From PWQG01 sp050486205 (GTDB lineage: Bacteria; Pseudomonadota; Gammaproteobacteria; Pseudomonadales; Pseudohongiellaceae): a stretch of DNA of 64,000 bases. A program made the translations under genes and the position numbers. Below, one piece after another: positions 38,644 through 48,005 of this stretch. The number at the start of each line of letters is the position of its first letter. Position 1 is the first letter of the stretch. A model generated the notes under the pieces. That model had not been told where the DNA came from, did not search any database, and saw only the letters and a program-made list of their open reading frames with translations. Location of the stretch: NCBI GenBank assembly GCA_050486205.1, contig JBJHCW010000002.1, positions 1-64,000 of the forward strand, read 5' to 3'.

Positions 38644-39075
38644 ATGGCAGTGATCACCGAGCGAGTCGCACAGGCACGCGCAGGACAATACGAGAAAGTC
38701 ATCTGTCGAATGCCGTCAGGATGGGCGGTGATGGGTGATGTGCAATTCTTGCAGGGTTATTGTTTGCTGCTTCCAGACCCTGTCGTGACAAGTCTGAACG
38801 ATCTCACCGTAGAGGAACGATCCCGATTTCTTCTGGACATGGTTCGTATCGGCGACGCCGTGCTTCAGGCGACCGGCGCCAAACGGATCAATTACGAGAT
38901 TCTTGGGAACGTTGAACCAGAGCTCCATGCACACATCTTCCCAAGATTTTCGGACGAGCCGGAGGACAAGGTGAAACTTCCAGTATGGTTCTATGACTGG
39001 GACGACGCCCCAGGCTACACCAATGAAGCGCACGGCCCTCTCCGGGACACCTTGCGGCATCTTCTTGGTACTTGA
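38644..39075 (+). CDS. HIT-like protein
   Basis: The 143-residue protein carries a histidine-triad-like motif ELHAHIFPRF near residue 97, preceded by RINYEILGNVEP. The second and third histidines of the triad are kept, while the first is replaced by Glu, as in some diadenosine-tetraphosphate hydrolase-like or GalT-related branches. It probably acts on a nucleotide phosphoester; the substrate is unknown. The ATG at 38644 follows GGAGG by nine bases. It converges with the AraC-type regulator gene. Confidence 0.75.
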   Translation: MAVITERVAQARAGQYEKVICRMPSGWAVMGDVQFLQGYCLLLPDPVVTSLNDLTVEERSRFLLDMVRIGDAVLQATGAKRINYEILGNVEPELHAHIFPRFSDEPEDKVKLPVWFYDWDDAPGYTNEAHGPLRDTLRHLLGT

Positions 39076-39142
39076 GTGGGCCACCGATTTGTAGCAGGGC
39101 TACCAGGCAACACCAATGCCCCCGTCGCCAGGGAGCTTGGTG

Positions 39143-40120
39143 TCAGCGCTGTAATTTGCCGGGCAGGGATTCGGCGCGTAGTGCCGAGGGCGTCAGTCCG
39201 TAATGTTTGCGAAAACAGCGGTTGAAATAGGATAGATCACCGAACCCGGCATCCAGAGCAATATGGGTGATGGAAAGGTGACGATAGAGCGGATTGCGCA
39301 GTTTCTGCCAGGCCAGATTCAGTCGCTGTTCCAGCAAATAGCTGGAAAAGGTGGTATCAATTCTTGCGAACAGGCTTTGTACTGACCGAGTGGACACGGC
39401 CAGGGCACGGGCGAGTTTGACTTGGGTGAAGGTCGGATCCTGCATCTGTCGTGCGATGATGGCCTTGGCCTCTCGTAGTCTGGTGCTGTGCAGCTTGCTG
39501 CAATCCTGCCATGGTTCATCCCGGGAGCTGCGAATGGCCAGCGCCGCCAGCTCCTGCAGTTGCCGTACCGCCAGGGCGCTCAGTTCCGGCGACATTTGGG
39601 GTTCCGGCTGCTGCATCAACTCAGCCGCATAACCCATCAACATACGTAGTTCGATCGAGTGTGGAAGCCGCGTAAGTGCGGGCAGGGATAACCCCTGGAA
39701 GAGACAGGCAAGCTGATCGTGATCGAAATCGAGGCAAAGAAAGCGTGAATCCGGCACCTCGAATTCCGCCGCCGTGTTCATGAAAACCAGAAAGGCCTCC
39801 CCTGGCCTGAATTGCCACTGCTGTCCTTCCGAACGGATACTCACGGGGCCATCAAGATAGCACACCAGCGCAAGCCGGTTGTCGGCGAGTCCGGCCAGAT
39901 GTCGATCGCGCACCAGACGCGCCGAAGTCATCCGGCTGTATTGACAGTAGACATCCGGCAGGCTGCGCAGATGGAAGTCGAAACGCAACCGCTCGCTATC
40001 CCGGGGCTGCATATCCATCCGGTAGATGTTGCGCCACAACTCTTCCCGCACGAGTGCTTCGCGCTCGGCAGCCGGAATCAGCTCTGAGCGGAAACGAGTC
40101 ACCTGTGGTGAATCCAGCAT
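39143..40120 (-). CDS. AraC-family transcriptional regulator
   Basis: The 325-residue protein has an N-terminal effector-type domain (a cupin-like AraC-binding region with DGPVSIRSEGQQWQFRPGEAFLVF) and a C-terminal pair of helix-turn-helices (LREAKAIIARQMQDPTFTQVKLARALAVSTRSVQSLF and LSITHIALDAGFGDLSYFNRCFRKHYGLTPSALR). It resembles the activators with an AraC_binding_2 domain, such as FeaR. It is divergent from the O-methyltransferase gene and probably regulates it. Confidence 0.92.
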   Translation of the reverse strand: MLDSPQVTRFRSELIPAAEREALVREELWRNIYRMDMQPRDSERLRFDFHLRSLPDVYCQYSRMTSARLVRDRHLAGLADNRLALVCYLDGPVSIRSEGQQWQFRPGEAFLVFMNTAAEFEVPDSRFLCLDFDHDQLACLFQGLSLPALTRLPHSIELRMLMGYAAELMQQPEPQMSPELSALAVRQLQELAALAIRSSRDEPWQDCSKLHSTRLREAKAIIARQMQDPTFTQVKLARALAVSTRSVQSLFARIDTTFSSYLLEQRLNLAWQKLRNPLYRHLSITHIALDAGFGDLSYFNRCFRKHYGLTPSALRAESLPGKLQR

Positions 40121-40185
40121 ACTGTGTCCCTCCCGTCCCGGTTTTTTGCCGCCGGCACAGCCTTTCGGCTGTGTTCATATGCCGC

Positions 40186-40208
40186 TTCGCGAGAGTCCGT
40201 GTCGCGAA
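40186..40208. promoter_or_regulatory. Inverted repeat in the araC / methyltransferase intergenic region
   Basis: TTCGCGA at 40186-40192 and TCGCGAA at 40202-40208 are perfect inverted arms nine bases apart. They lie between the divergent regulator (start 40120) and methyltransferase (start 40279). A dimeric regulator site is likely; AraC proteins more often use direct repeats, so the binder is open. Confidence 0.5.
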
Positions 40209-40278
40209 CTTCCGAGCCCTTGATACTACGCCGAAAGACTACAGTGGACAATACAGAAAAATGGCAGGAGGAAGGCTT

Positions 40279-41346
40279 ATGACACAGACAGCGCAGGCTG
40301 TAGACAGCGTTGTATCCACCAGCGAGCCCGTTCCGGACCCGGGTCGTATTCTTGAGACTGCCACCGGTTTCTGGGCGTCAAAGACCCTGCTCGCCGCCGT
40401 CAGCCTGGATCTTTTTACGGTACTGGGCAAAAAGCGAATGTCGGCGGCGGAAATCGAGACGGCACTGGCTCTGCACCCGCGCGCAACACGGGACTTTCTC
40501 GATGCCCTGGTGGCCTTGCGGTTCCTGGCGCGCGAAGGGGACCACGATTCGGCCCGGTATCACAATACTGACGAAACCGCCCTGTATCTGGATCGAAACA
40601 GTCCTGCCTGGATCGGAGGACTGCCCGCGATGATGAACGAGCGGCTGTATGGTTATTGGGGAGACCTGGAGGAAGCGCTTCGCACGGGCAAGCCTCAGAG
40701 TGAGACGAAGCACCTTGGTGAACCCCTGTTTGCGGCCCTGGCTCGCGACGAGACGCGCCTGAAGGGTTTTCTGGAAGCGATGTCAGCCATTCAGACCGGA
40801 AATTTCCATGCCCTGGCGCAGCATTTCGATTTTTCAGCTTACACCCGGGTGGTCGATGTCGGTGGTGCGCTGGGGCAGTGTGCCTGTATTCTTGCCAGCC
40901 ACCATCCGCATCTGCAACTTGGCAGCTATGATCTGCCTGTGGTGGCACCCCACGCGGTGGCGCACATTCAAAAACAGGGGCTGGCGGATCGGGTTGAGGT
41001 GCTCAGCGGGGACTTTCTGCTGGAAGAGCTGCCAGGGGCTGATGTCATCACCATGGGCAATATCCTGCATGACTGGAATCTGGAGACCAAGAAGCTGTTG
41101 ATCGCCAAGGCCTGGGAGGCCCTGCCGGAAGGAGGCGCGTTCATCGTTATCGAGAACCTGATCGATGATGCCCGACGCGAAAATGCGTTCGGTCTGCTGA
41201 TGTCCTTGAATATGTTGATTGAACTTGGGGACGCCTTCGATTATACCGGCGCGGATTTCCGGCAGTGGTGCAGCGAGGCGGGATTCCGACGTTTTGCCCA
41301 GTTCCCGCTGACCGGTCCGACCAGTGCCGCCGTGGCCTGGAAGTAA
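40279..41346 (+). CDS. SAM-dependent O-methyltransferase (acetylserotonin/plant-OMT-like)
   Basis: The 355-residue enzyme has a dimerisation domain (FWASKTLLAAVSLDLFTVLGKKRMSAAEIETALAL) and a class I methyltransferase domain with VVDVGGALGQCACILASHHP, YDLPVV, GDFLLEELPGADVITMGNIL and the catalytic-type HDWN. Such enzymes methylate hydroxyl groups of small aromatics or antibiotics. AGGAGG lies seven bases before the ATG at 40279. An alpha/beta hydrolase gene follows 117 bases later on the same strand. Confidence 0.9.
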   Translation: MTQTAQAVDSVVSTSEPVPDPGRILETATGFWASKTLLAAVSLDLFTVLGKKRMSAAEIETALALHPRATRDFLDALVALRFLAREGDHDSARYHNTDETALYLDRNSPAWIGGLPAMMNERLYGYWGDLEEALRTGKPQSETKHLGEPLFAALARDETRLKGFLEAMSAIQTGNFHALAQHFDFSAYTRVVDVGGALGQCACILASHHPHLQLGSYDLPVVAPHAVAHIQKQGLADRVEVLSGDFLLEELPGADVITMGNILHDWNLETKKLLIAKAWEALPEGGAFIVIENLIDDARRENAFGLLMSLNMLIELGDAFDYTGADFRQWCSEAGFRRFAQFPLTGPTSAAVAWK

Positions 41347-41463
41347 ACAAAAATTCACGCCGCTTTGACGCCATTGCCCAGGCTGGCGGCCTCTGCCGGC
41401 GCCATTGTGAGGTTGTTGACTTTCAGTTTCGTTAAACCGGCTCTGCGAGCATGAGCAACCGAT

Positions 41464-42387
41464 ATGAACAACTATGATGACAGCCCTTCCTGGCACCGTT
41501 ACCGCGATATTCTGCAAGACAGTTTCAATCTCACGTTAACTCATCAGCCCATTGAGACCTGGAGTACTGTACGCGGGCACGAAGTCCATATCGACGACTG
41601 GCAGCCGGACGGTCGTGTCAAGGGCACAGTCATCCTGGTCCATGGCGGTGGTGGTCACGGCCGTATCCTGGCACCACTGGGCGACCTTGCCGCCAGCCTG
41701 GGGTGGCGGGCGCTGGCGCCGGACTTACCCGGGTATGGTTTGACAAAACCGGCCACCAACTTCCACTGGGACTACGCGGAATGGCCGGCTGTTGTAGCTG
41801 AGCTGGTTGGCAGGTCAAACGGCCCCGTGGTGCTGATCGGCCTGTCTGTTGGCGGGCTCACAGCGGCGCTGGCAGCTCATCAGGCTTCCAGCAAAGTAGC
41901 CGGGGTGATCGTGACCACACTGCTGGACATGGGCAAACCATCAGTATTCATGCGCGCAGCCCGCTGGCGATGGCTTGGCGCGGCTTCACTGCTGGGTTTT
42001 CGCCTTTTACCCTGGTTTACCGATCGGATTGCGCTACCGCTGCGACTGGCTGCCCCCATGAACAGGATGAGCAGTGATGATGCCATGAGCCAATACTTTG
42101 CCAGCGACCCGCTGCTGGGAGGCATGCGCGTACCCTCGCGGTTTTTCAGAACACTGCACGCCGTCAAGCTGGATTCCATTGTGACAGACTGCCCGATCTT
42201 GCTGGTACATCCTGGTGCAGATGCGTGGACACCAACTGCCATGAGCCGTCCGACATTCGATAAGATACAGGGCAACAAGCAATTCAGGGAGCTGACCAAC
42301 GGCTCTCACCTGCCGCTTGAAAGCCCCGCTCAGGAGGAGCTGTATGAGGAAATCACTCGGTTCCTGGCATCGGCAGGGGATCAGTGA
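41464..42387 (+). CDS. Alpha/beta hydrolase
   Basis: The protein (307 residues) has the oxyanion motif VHGGGGHGR, the nucleophile elbow IGLSVGGL, an acid in HPGADAW and a His in GSHLPLES, so a complete Ser-Asp-His set. It has no signal peptide. The elbow GLSVG identifies an esterase/lipase-like hydrolase of the AB hydrolase_1 or Hydrolase_4 type. Linked to the O-methyltransferase upstream; a shared small-molecule pathway is inferred only from the adjacency. Confidence 0.82.
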   Translation: MNNYDDSPSWHRYRDILQDSFNLTLTHQPIETWSTVRGHEVHIDDWQPDGRVKGTVILVHGGGGHGRILAPLGDLAASLGWRALAPDLPGYGLTKPATNFHWDYAEWPAVVAELVGRSNGPVVLIGLSVGGLTAALAAHQASSKVAGVIVTTLLDMGKPSVFMRAARWRWLGAASLLGFRLLPWFTDRIALPLRLAAPMNRMSSDDAMSQYFASDPLLGGMRVPSRFFRTLHAVKLDSIVTDCPILLVHPGADAWTPTAMSRPTFDKIQGNKQFRELTNGSHLPLESPAQEELYEEITRFLASAGDQ

Positions 42388-42508
42388 CAATCGAGTCCTC
42401 CCCGCTGGACACCACTTTGTCATTTCGATTAACCTTCACACCCTGAAAAAGCATGACCTCACTGGACATGACAAAAAAAAAACAAAGTGATACCCATTTG
42501 GAGAACTC

Positions 42509-44830
42509 ATGCACAAGGGTCAATCCGGCAAGCAATTCGAGTGTCTTTCCCATAGCGTGCTGCAACTGCCTGTTGTGCTCCTGCTACTGACTCTGATCTG
42601 TGTACTGGCACTTGCACCACAATCCAGCCTCGCCCAGAACAGCCTCACCAGCAGCGAAGTCCGACCCAGCGTACAGGCAGCCCGGATACCGGCGGACATG
42701 AGTATAGAGCTTGATGGCTTCCTTGACGAAGCAGTCTGGGCACTGGCCCAGCCCATCACGGAATTCCGCCAGCAGGAGCCCGTCGAGGGTGGCGAGCCGA
42801 GTGAGCGCACCGAAATCCGGATTCTTTATGATGACCAGGCCCTGTACATCGGCGCAATGATGTACGACTCCAATCCCGATGGCATTCTCGCCTACCAGTT
42901 ACAGCGAAATGCCGGACTGGGCACCGATGACCGCTTCATGTGGATTATCAGTACTTTCGATGACAACCGCACCGGTTATTTCTTTGAGACCAACCCTGCC
43001 GGCCTGCTCGGTGACGGCCTTATCGAGGGAGGGGGTGGCTTCAACAAACGCTGGGACGGCATCTGGAACATCAGGACCGCAATCCACGCCGATGGCTGGT
43101 CAGCAGAAATACGTATTCCCTTTTCAACGCTGAACTTCGATCCCTCCCTGGAAGCCTGGGGGATCAATTTCCAGCGCACCATACGACGTCACAACGAAGA
43201 GATTCTCTGGAATGGCTGGCGTCGTGGCGAAGGGCTGTTCCGCCCGATCCATTCAGGGCGTCTGGTCGGCCTGAGCGGCATCAACCAGGGCCGCGGCATC
43301 GAGCTCAAGCCCTTTATCAATGCATCAACAAACAGGGGCCCCGCCGCCGGTTCTGCCCGCGGCTCTGACGCCAAGGCGGGCATTGATATCACGTATTCAT
43401 TGACCCCGTCCTTGCGTGGTGCCCTGACTTTCAACACCGACTTTGCGGAAGTGGAAGTTGATAGCCGCCAGGTAAACCTCACCCGTTTCCCGCTGCGTTT
43501 CCCGGAGCAGCGTGAATTCTTTCTTGAGGGCTCCGGTGTTTTCTCATTCAGGTGGGCTGATCCCTTTTTCAGTCGCCGCATTGGCCTTGTTGAGGGCCAG
43601 GAAGTACCGATCGACTTCGGCGCACGCCTGGGCGGCCAGGTAGGTGACTACGAGATTGGTCTGTACCAGGTGCGTACCGGGGATACCACGCTCGAAAACG
43701 GTGATGGGTCGTTTCGCCCCTGGGCTGCTGAGGATTTTACTGTCGCTCGGGCGAAGCGCCGCCTGTTTCAACAGTCCCACGTTGGCTTGATCTATACCCG
43801 GAGAGCCTCTGACGGTGTCACGGGTGAAGAGGCTTTGTCTGACCGCCACACGGTGGGTGCCGACTTTGACTTCTACACGTCGCAATTCCTCGGTCAGTAC
43901 AATGCGCAGATCGAAGGCTTCATGCTTTATCATACCGATCCGGTCAACGGTGGTGATCTGACTTCGCGCGAACGGCGGGCCCGTGGCGTACGCTGGGCTT
44001 TCCCGAATGACCTGATCCGACTGCATTCATCGTACCGTGAATTCGGGGAGCAGTGGGATCCGGCCGTGGGCTTTGCGGATCGTCGCGGATTCCGCCGCCA
44101 CCAACCCACACTGACGATTGCGCCACGCCCCCAACGCTGGGATGCTGTGCGTCAGACCGAGCACCAGATTTTTTTCGAGTACCTGACTGATCTGGACAAT
44201 CGCCTGCTGACGCGCAATACCAATATCACTCCGCTGCAACTGAACTTTGAAAGCGGGGACCGCGCGTCTGTGACAGTGGGTCGAAACTTCGAACATCTTG
44301 ACCGGGTTTTCACGATCTACGGCAGTGGTGACGACGCCATTCGTATCCAGCCCGGCAACTACCACTCGGATAAATGGTCAGTCAATGTCAACACGGCCGG
44401 CCGCCGGATGCTGTCCGGCAGTATGGATTTCGAGCGCTCTGACTTCTGGGGCGGGCGTCGTGACAGGCTCGACCTTTCCGGCACCATCCGCCCCCGCATT
44501 GGGGTTTCACTGTCCGCCGATTATCAGCACAACAATGTGACACTGCCGCAAGGGGACTTTGAGACCAACCTGCTGCGCCTGTCGTGGGCCTGGAATCTGA
44601 GCCCCTGGACCGCGATCACCGGCAATGTGCAGTACGATGACCTGTCGAATGTTGTTGGTCTGTACGCGCGGCTGCGATGGATAATCCAACCGGGAAATGA
44701 CGTCTTCCTGGTCTGGAGCAATAACTGGCTGTATGACGATGTTGATGATGACGATCCACTGAGCCGCAACCGTTTTACCACATTGTCGAGCGGCGGTACG
44801 GTGAAGGTGAATTACACGTTCCGGTTCTGA
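42509..44830 (+). CDS. DUF5916-type outer-membrane protein with N-terminal CBM9-like domain
   Basis: The 773-residue protein has a signal peptide (VVLLLLTLICVLALAPQSSLAQ), a carbohydrate-binding-module-9-like domain (about 50-230, IELDGFLDEAVWALAQPITEF and GWSAEIRIPFSTLNF) and a large beta-rich part with the family hallmark FPLRFPEQREFFLEGSGVFSF, ending in KVNYTFRF, an outer-membrane terminal strand. DUF5916 proteins are common in marine bacteria, sometimes near peptidase or carbohydrate genes; their role is unknown. It converges with the propeller sensor kinase gene, with 25 bases between stops. Confidence 0.85.
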   Translation: MHKGQSGKQFECLSHSVLQLPVVLLLLTLICVLALAPQSSLAQNSLTSSEVRPSVQAARIPADMSIELDGFLDEAVWALAQPITEFRQQEPVEGGEPSERTEIRILYDDQALYIGAMMYDSNPDGILAYQLQRNAGLGTDDRFMWIISTFDDNRTGYFFETNPAGLLGDGLIEGGGGFNKRWDGIWNIRTAIHADGWSAEIRIPFSTLNFDPSLEAWGINFQRTIRRHNEEILWNGWRRGEGLFRPIHSGRLVGLSGINQGRGIELKPFINASTNRGPAAGSARGSDAKAGIDITYSLTPSLRGALTFNTDFAEVEVDSRQVNLTRFPLRFPEQREFFLEGSGVFSFRWADPFFSRRIGLVEGQEVPIDFGARLGGQVGDYEIGLYQVRTGDTTLENGDGSFRPWAAEDFTVARAKRRLFQQSHVGLIYTRRASDGVTGEEALSDRHTVGADFDFYTSQFLGQYNAQIEGFMLYHTDPVNGGDLTSRERRARGVRWAFPNDLIRLHSSYREFGEQWDPAVGFADRRGFRRHQPTLTIAPRPQRWDAVRQTEHQIFFEYLTDLDNRLLTRNTNITPLQLNFESGDRASVTVGRNFEHLDRVFTIYGSGDDAIRIQPGNYHSDKWSVNVNTAGRRMLSGSMDFERSDFWGGRRDRLDLSGTIRPRIGVSLSADYQHNNVTLPQGDFETNLLRLSWAWNLSPWTAITGNVQYDDLSNVVGLYARLRWIIQPGNDVFLVWSNNWLYDDVDDDDPLSRNRFTTLSSGGTVKVNYTFRF

Positions 44831-44855
44831 AGTCCTTTGTCCGGGCTGGACCCGG

Positions 44856-47800
44856 TCAGCCATTGCTTTCAACAAACCGGACAGGCAACAGGACTTCGAA
44901 GATGGTGCCGCCACCCGGCTTGCTTCGATGGCTGATCCTGCCGCCAGCCTGGCGCACAATGCCTTCGCTGACCGCCAGGCCCAAGCCAGTGCCGCCTTCA
45001 GATTTTCTGGAGGTGAAAAAAGGCTCGAAGATCCGGTCACCAATTGCAGGATCAATGCCAGGCCCGTTATCGCTGACGCTCAGACAGGCCATCTGCTCGC
45101 CTCGCCCGGCAGCGGGTGCCAGAAGCAGGCCAATATGCCCCTGGCCGCCCAGCGCATCGCTTGCATTGATTACCAGGTTGATGATGACCTGCTGCAGCTG
45201 AACCGGGTCGACGAGGCATTCGCCGCTGGGTTCGCAGTGCCATTCGACAACAATACCGCCCGGGAGCAGGCGCTGAATGAAATCGCGCATACCCTCGACA
45301 ACTGTTGCCAGATCGATCCAGCGCGGTGAAATCGGCTGACGTCGGGCAAAGGTCAGGAGCTGACGTGTCAATCCCGCTGCACGCTCGGCGGCATCCAGCA
45401 CGCGGTCGGTTTCACGCTGCAGCGGAGAGCCCGGTGGCAAGCCCTCGGCAACCAGCTCGGTACCCCCCATGATGGTAGTGAGTATGTTATTGAAGTCATG
45501 CGCAACGCCACCGGCCAGCAATCCGATAGCTTCGAGTTTCTGGGCTTCCATCTGCCGGATCCTGAGTTGCTCGCGGCGCCTGAATACCCCCTGTACAACC
45601 AAAAACATGGCTGCAATGAGAGAGACTACCGTCACAAGCCAGAGCAAAGGCTGGTGCAGGATATGACGCTCGACATGGAGTGTTGTCGTTGTAATCTCAG
45701 ACCAACCCGAGCCGGGATGACGTGCCCGGGCTTCGAACTGGTAAGTTCCGGCTGGCAGCCTCCGGTAGATCGCGCGGCGGTCTTCGGTGCTAAACCAGCC
45801 TGCGTCATAACCACTCAGCCGGTATTCATAGACCAGACGCTCGGGCTGGCGAAAGTCGGGGCTGGAAAAACTGAATTCAACCCATTCAGACAGGGGCGGC
45901 AGTTCGACACGGCCAGGGGTCTCGATCACTCCATCGGCACTGGCAATGCCCAGGATTGCCGGCGGACGTGGCGGCCTCAGGCCAGCAACTGTGCCCGGGT
46001 CAATGATCGCCGCGCCGCTGGTGGTCGGGTACCATAGGCGGCCTTCCTGATCGCGCCAGACGGCAGGCTGGAAGCCGCCGTTGGCTTCGGATCGGGGCAT
46101 GCCGTCGCTGCGAGTAATGTGGATGCTTTCTGGCGCCTGGCCGCCTTCCAGCATGGCCGCGATCATCTGCGCCCGGTCAAGGCGAAAGACCCCCCGATTC
46201 GAGCTGAGCCAGAGACCATTCCGGTCATCCTCGATGACCGACATCAGGACACTGTCGGGCAAGCCACGCTGTGCGCCTATGCTGTAGACATCCTGGCCGT
46301 CCCAGTAGACCAGGCCGTTGGCCGTTGTGAGCCAGGCCGGCCCGCCCTGGCTGAAATGCATGGAGAGGACCGTCTGGCTGGGCAATTCCGCCTCCAGGGG
46401 CGTGCGTTCGATCTGCCCGTCCCGGTGCCAGAACAGCCCATTGCCATCGGTCGCAATCCACAACCGTTCATTGTCGTCGAAGGCCAGTGCCCCGATCGGT
46501 GCATTGAAACCGCCCTCCACCTGCCAGCTTCTCATCCGGCCATCACGAAGCTCGCCCAGTCCATCAACCGTACCCAGCCACAGGCTGTCACCGCCACGGG
46601 TAATCGAACCCACCGTAGGGTGAGGCAAGCCTTCTTCCCGACCCCAGTATTCGACGACCCGATCCTCCTGAATGCGGTGCAGTCCATCACGTGTGCCAAC
46701 CCAGACCGAGTCGCCGTCGGGGAAAAGCGAAAGCACCTGCTCGGATCGAAGCCCCTCATCCGCTCCAAAGCGCCTGATGTCATCACCCTCCAGCCGCACC
46801 AGGCCGCCACCGAAGCTGCCGATCCACATGCGTCCGGCATCGTCCTGGGCAATGGGCAGAATCGGGTGATCGGGCAAACCGTGACGGGCGGTCATCGGCA
46901 GCGCCAGGCCGCGGTGCAACTGGATCAGGCCGCCACCCCCGGTGGCCAGCCAGACATTACCGTCCGCGTCATGATGGATCGCGGTCACATAGGCTTGCGC
47001 CTCTCCTTCAAGACCGCTGACCCACTCGAAGCGACCACCGCAGCGCCTGGCCGCCCCACCGCCGTCCAGACCAATCCAGAGCCGTCCTGCCTCGTCCTCG
47101 CTCAGGGCGCGAACATACACATCCTCCGGCAGATTTTCCGCCGGCCCGATTGATTGAAGCTGTCCGTTTTCCAGGCTGAAAAGACCGCTGCGCGTCCCAA
47201 TCCACAGCGTGCCTTCTGTGTCCTGGTGCAGCGCGCTGACATGGGCCCCGGCCAGCGGTTCGAGCCCGAGCAGGTCATGAAAGCGACTGCCATCGAAGCG
47301 TTGAACGCCCTGGCCGGCATAACCAACCCACCAGTGGCCGGGCTGGTATTCGCTGATGGCCAGGATCGTGCTGCCGGCACGATTGTCCAGTGGTTCGAAC
47401 CAGTCACCCTGGTCGGGATCAAGCAACAGCAAGCCCTGGCCGAGGGTAGCCGCCATCACGGTGTCTTGGCTGACTTCCAGGGCGTGGACCCGTACTTCGC
47501 CTTCGAGCAGACGTTCCTTGCCAGAGGGGGCATCGAGCTGCAATCGGACGATGCCGGCGGCTGTCGTACCGACCAGCAGGCGGCCGTGGCGATCCATTGC
47601 GAGCGCCTCGATGTACTCACCGGCGTAATCCAGCACCTGGCTCAGGTCGATACGCTCGAAGGAGCGGCCATCGAAACGGGTCAATCCGTCTTCGGTACCG
47701 ATCCACAAAAAACCGGCTTCGTCCTGGGTCAGCGCATGCAGTGAGTCCAGCGGCAGGCCGCCTTCACTGTCATGCACTCTGAGCTGCCACTGGGAAAGGG

Positions 47801-47900
47801 GAACGCCACAGTCGTCCGCAGCCAGACCGGGATTCGGCTGCAGGAGCGTGGCAGCCATCATGGTAACAATCGGGGCAAGGCCGGATCTGACGGATATCAT
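44856..47900 (-). CDS. Sensor histidine kinase with periplasmic two-component propeller
   Basis: The 1014-residue protein has a signal peptide (to about residue 28), a periplasmic seven- to fourteen-bladed propeller of Reg_prop repeats (many copies of DEAGFLWIGTEDGLTRFDG-like units, residues 35-640), a Y_Y_Y immunoglobulin-like domain (about 660-735), a membrane helix (LLWLVTVVSLIAAMFLVVQG) and a kinase core with His801 in GVAHDFNNIL and an ATPase domain with NASDAL, DNGPGI and GTGLGLAVSEGI. The H-box HDFNN is of the NtrB/hybrid-kinase type. Unlike classic hybrid versions it has no receiver and no AraC output domain, and no response regulator is adjacent. Confidence 0.93.
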   Translation of the reverse strand: MISVRSGLAPIVTMMAATLLQPNPGLAADDCGVPLSQWQLRVHDSEGGLPLDSLHALTQDEAGFLWIGTEDGLTRFDGRSFERIDLSQVLDYAGEYIEALAMDRHGRLLVGTTAAGIVRLQLDAPSGKERLLEGEVRVHALEVSQDTVMAATLGQGLLLLDPDQGDWFEPLDNRAGSTILAISEYQPGHWWVGYAGQGVQRFDGSRFHDLLGLEPLAGAHVSALHQDTEGTLWIGTRSGLFSLENGQLQSIGPAENLPEDVYVRALSEDEAGRLWIGLDGGGAARRCGGRFEWVSGLEGEAQAYVTAIHHDADGNVWLATGGGGLIQLHRGLALPMTARHGLPDHPILPIAQDDAGRMWIGSFGGGLVRLEGDDIRRFGADEGLRSEQVLSLFPDGDSVWVGTRDGLHRIQEDRVVEYWGREEGLPHPTVGSITRGGDSLWLGTVDGLGELRDGRMRSWQVEGGFNAPIGALAFDDNERLWIATDGNGLFWHRDGQIERTPLEAELPSQTVLSMHFSQGGPAWLTTANGLVYWDGQDVYSIGAQRGLPDSVLMSVIEDDRNGLWLSSNRGVFRLDRAQMIAAMLEGGQAPESIHITRSDGMPRSEANGGFQPAVWRDQEGRLWYPTTSGAAIIDPGTVAGLRPPRPPAILGIASADGVIETPGRVELPPLSEWVEFSFSSPDFRQPERLVYEYRLSGYDAGWFSTEDRRAIYRRLPAGTYQFEARARHPGSGWSEITTTTLHVERHILHQPLLWLVTVVSLIAAMFLVVQGVFRRREQLRIRQMEAQKLEAIGLLAGGVAHDFNNILTTIMGGTELVAEGLPPGSPLQRETDRVLDAAERAAGLTRQLLTFARRQPISPRWIDLATVVEGMRDFIQRLLPGGIVVEWHCEPSGECLVDPVQLQQVIINLVINASDALGGQGHIGLLLAPAAGRGEQMACLSVSDNGPGIDPAIGDRIFEPFFTSRKSEGGTGLGLAVSEGIVRQAGGRISHRSKPGGGTIFEVLLPVRFVESNG

Positions 47901-48005
47901 GGCTGACCTGGCATTGAATGAGTGATCGGGCGGGAACTTGCTGATCCGGCTGACTCCGGACAGTGTTTCATTCTACGGGAGTACCGAACTGCTCGCAAGA
48001 AAGCC

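Noticed and set aside
41347..41463. Short protein-like tail on the minus strand (LTMAPAEAASLGNGVKAA) in the gap before the hydrolase gene
   Set aside because: Only about 30 codons between stops, no start or homologue recognised; kept as coincidence.
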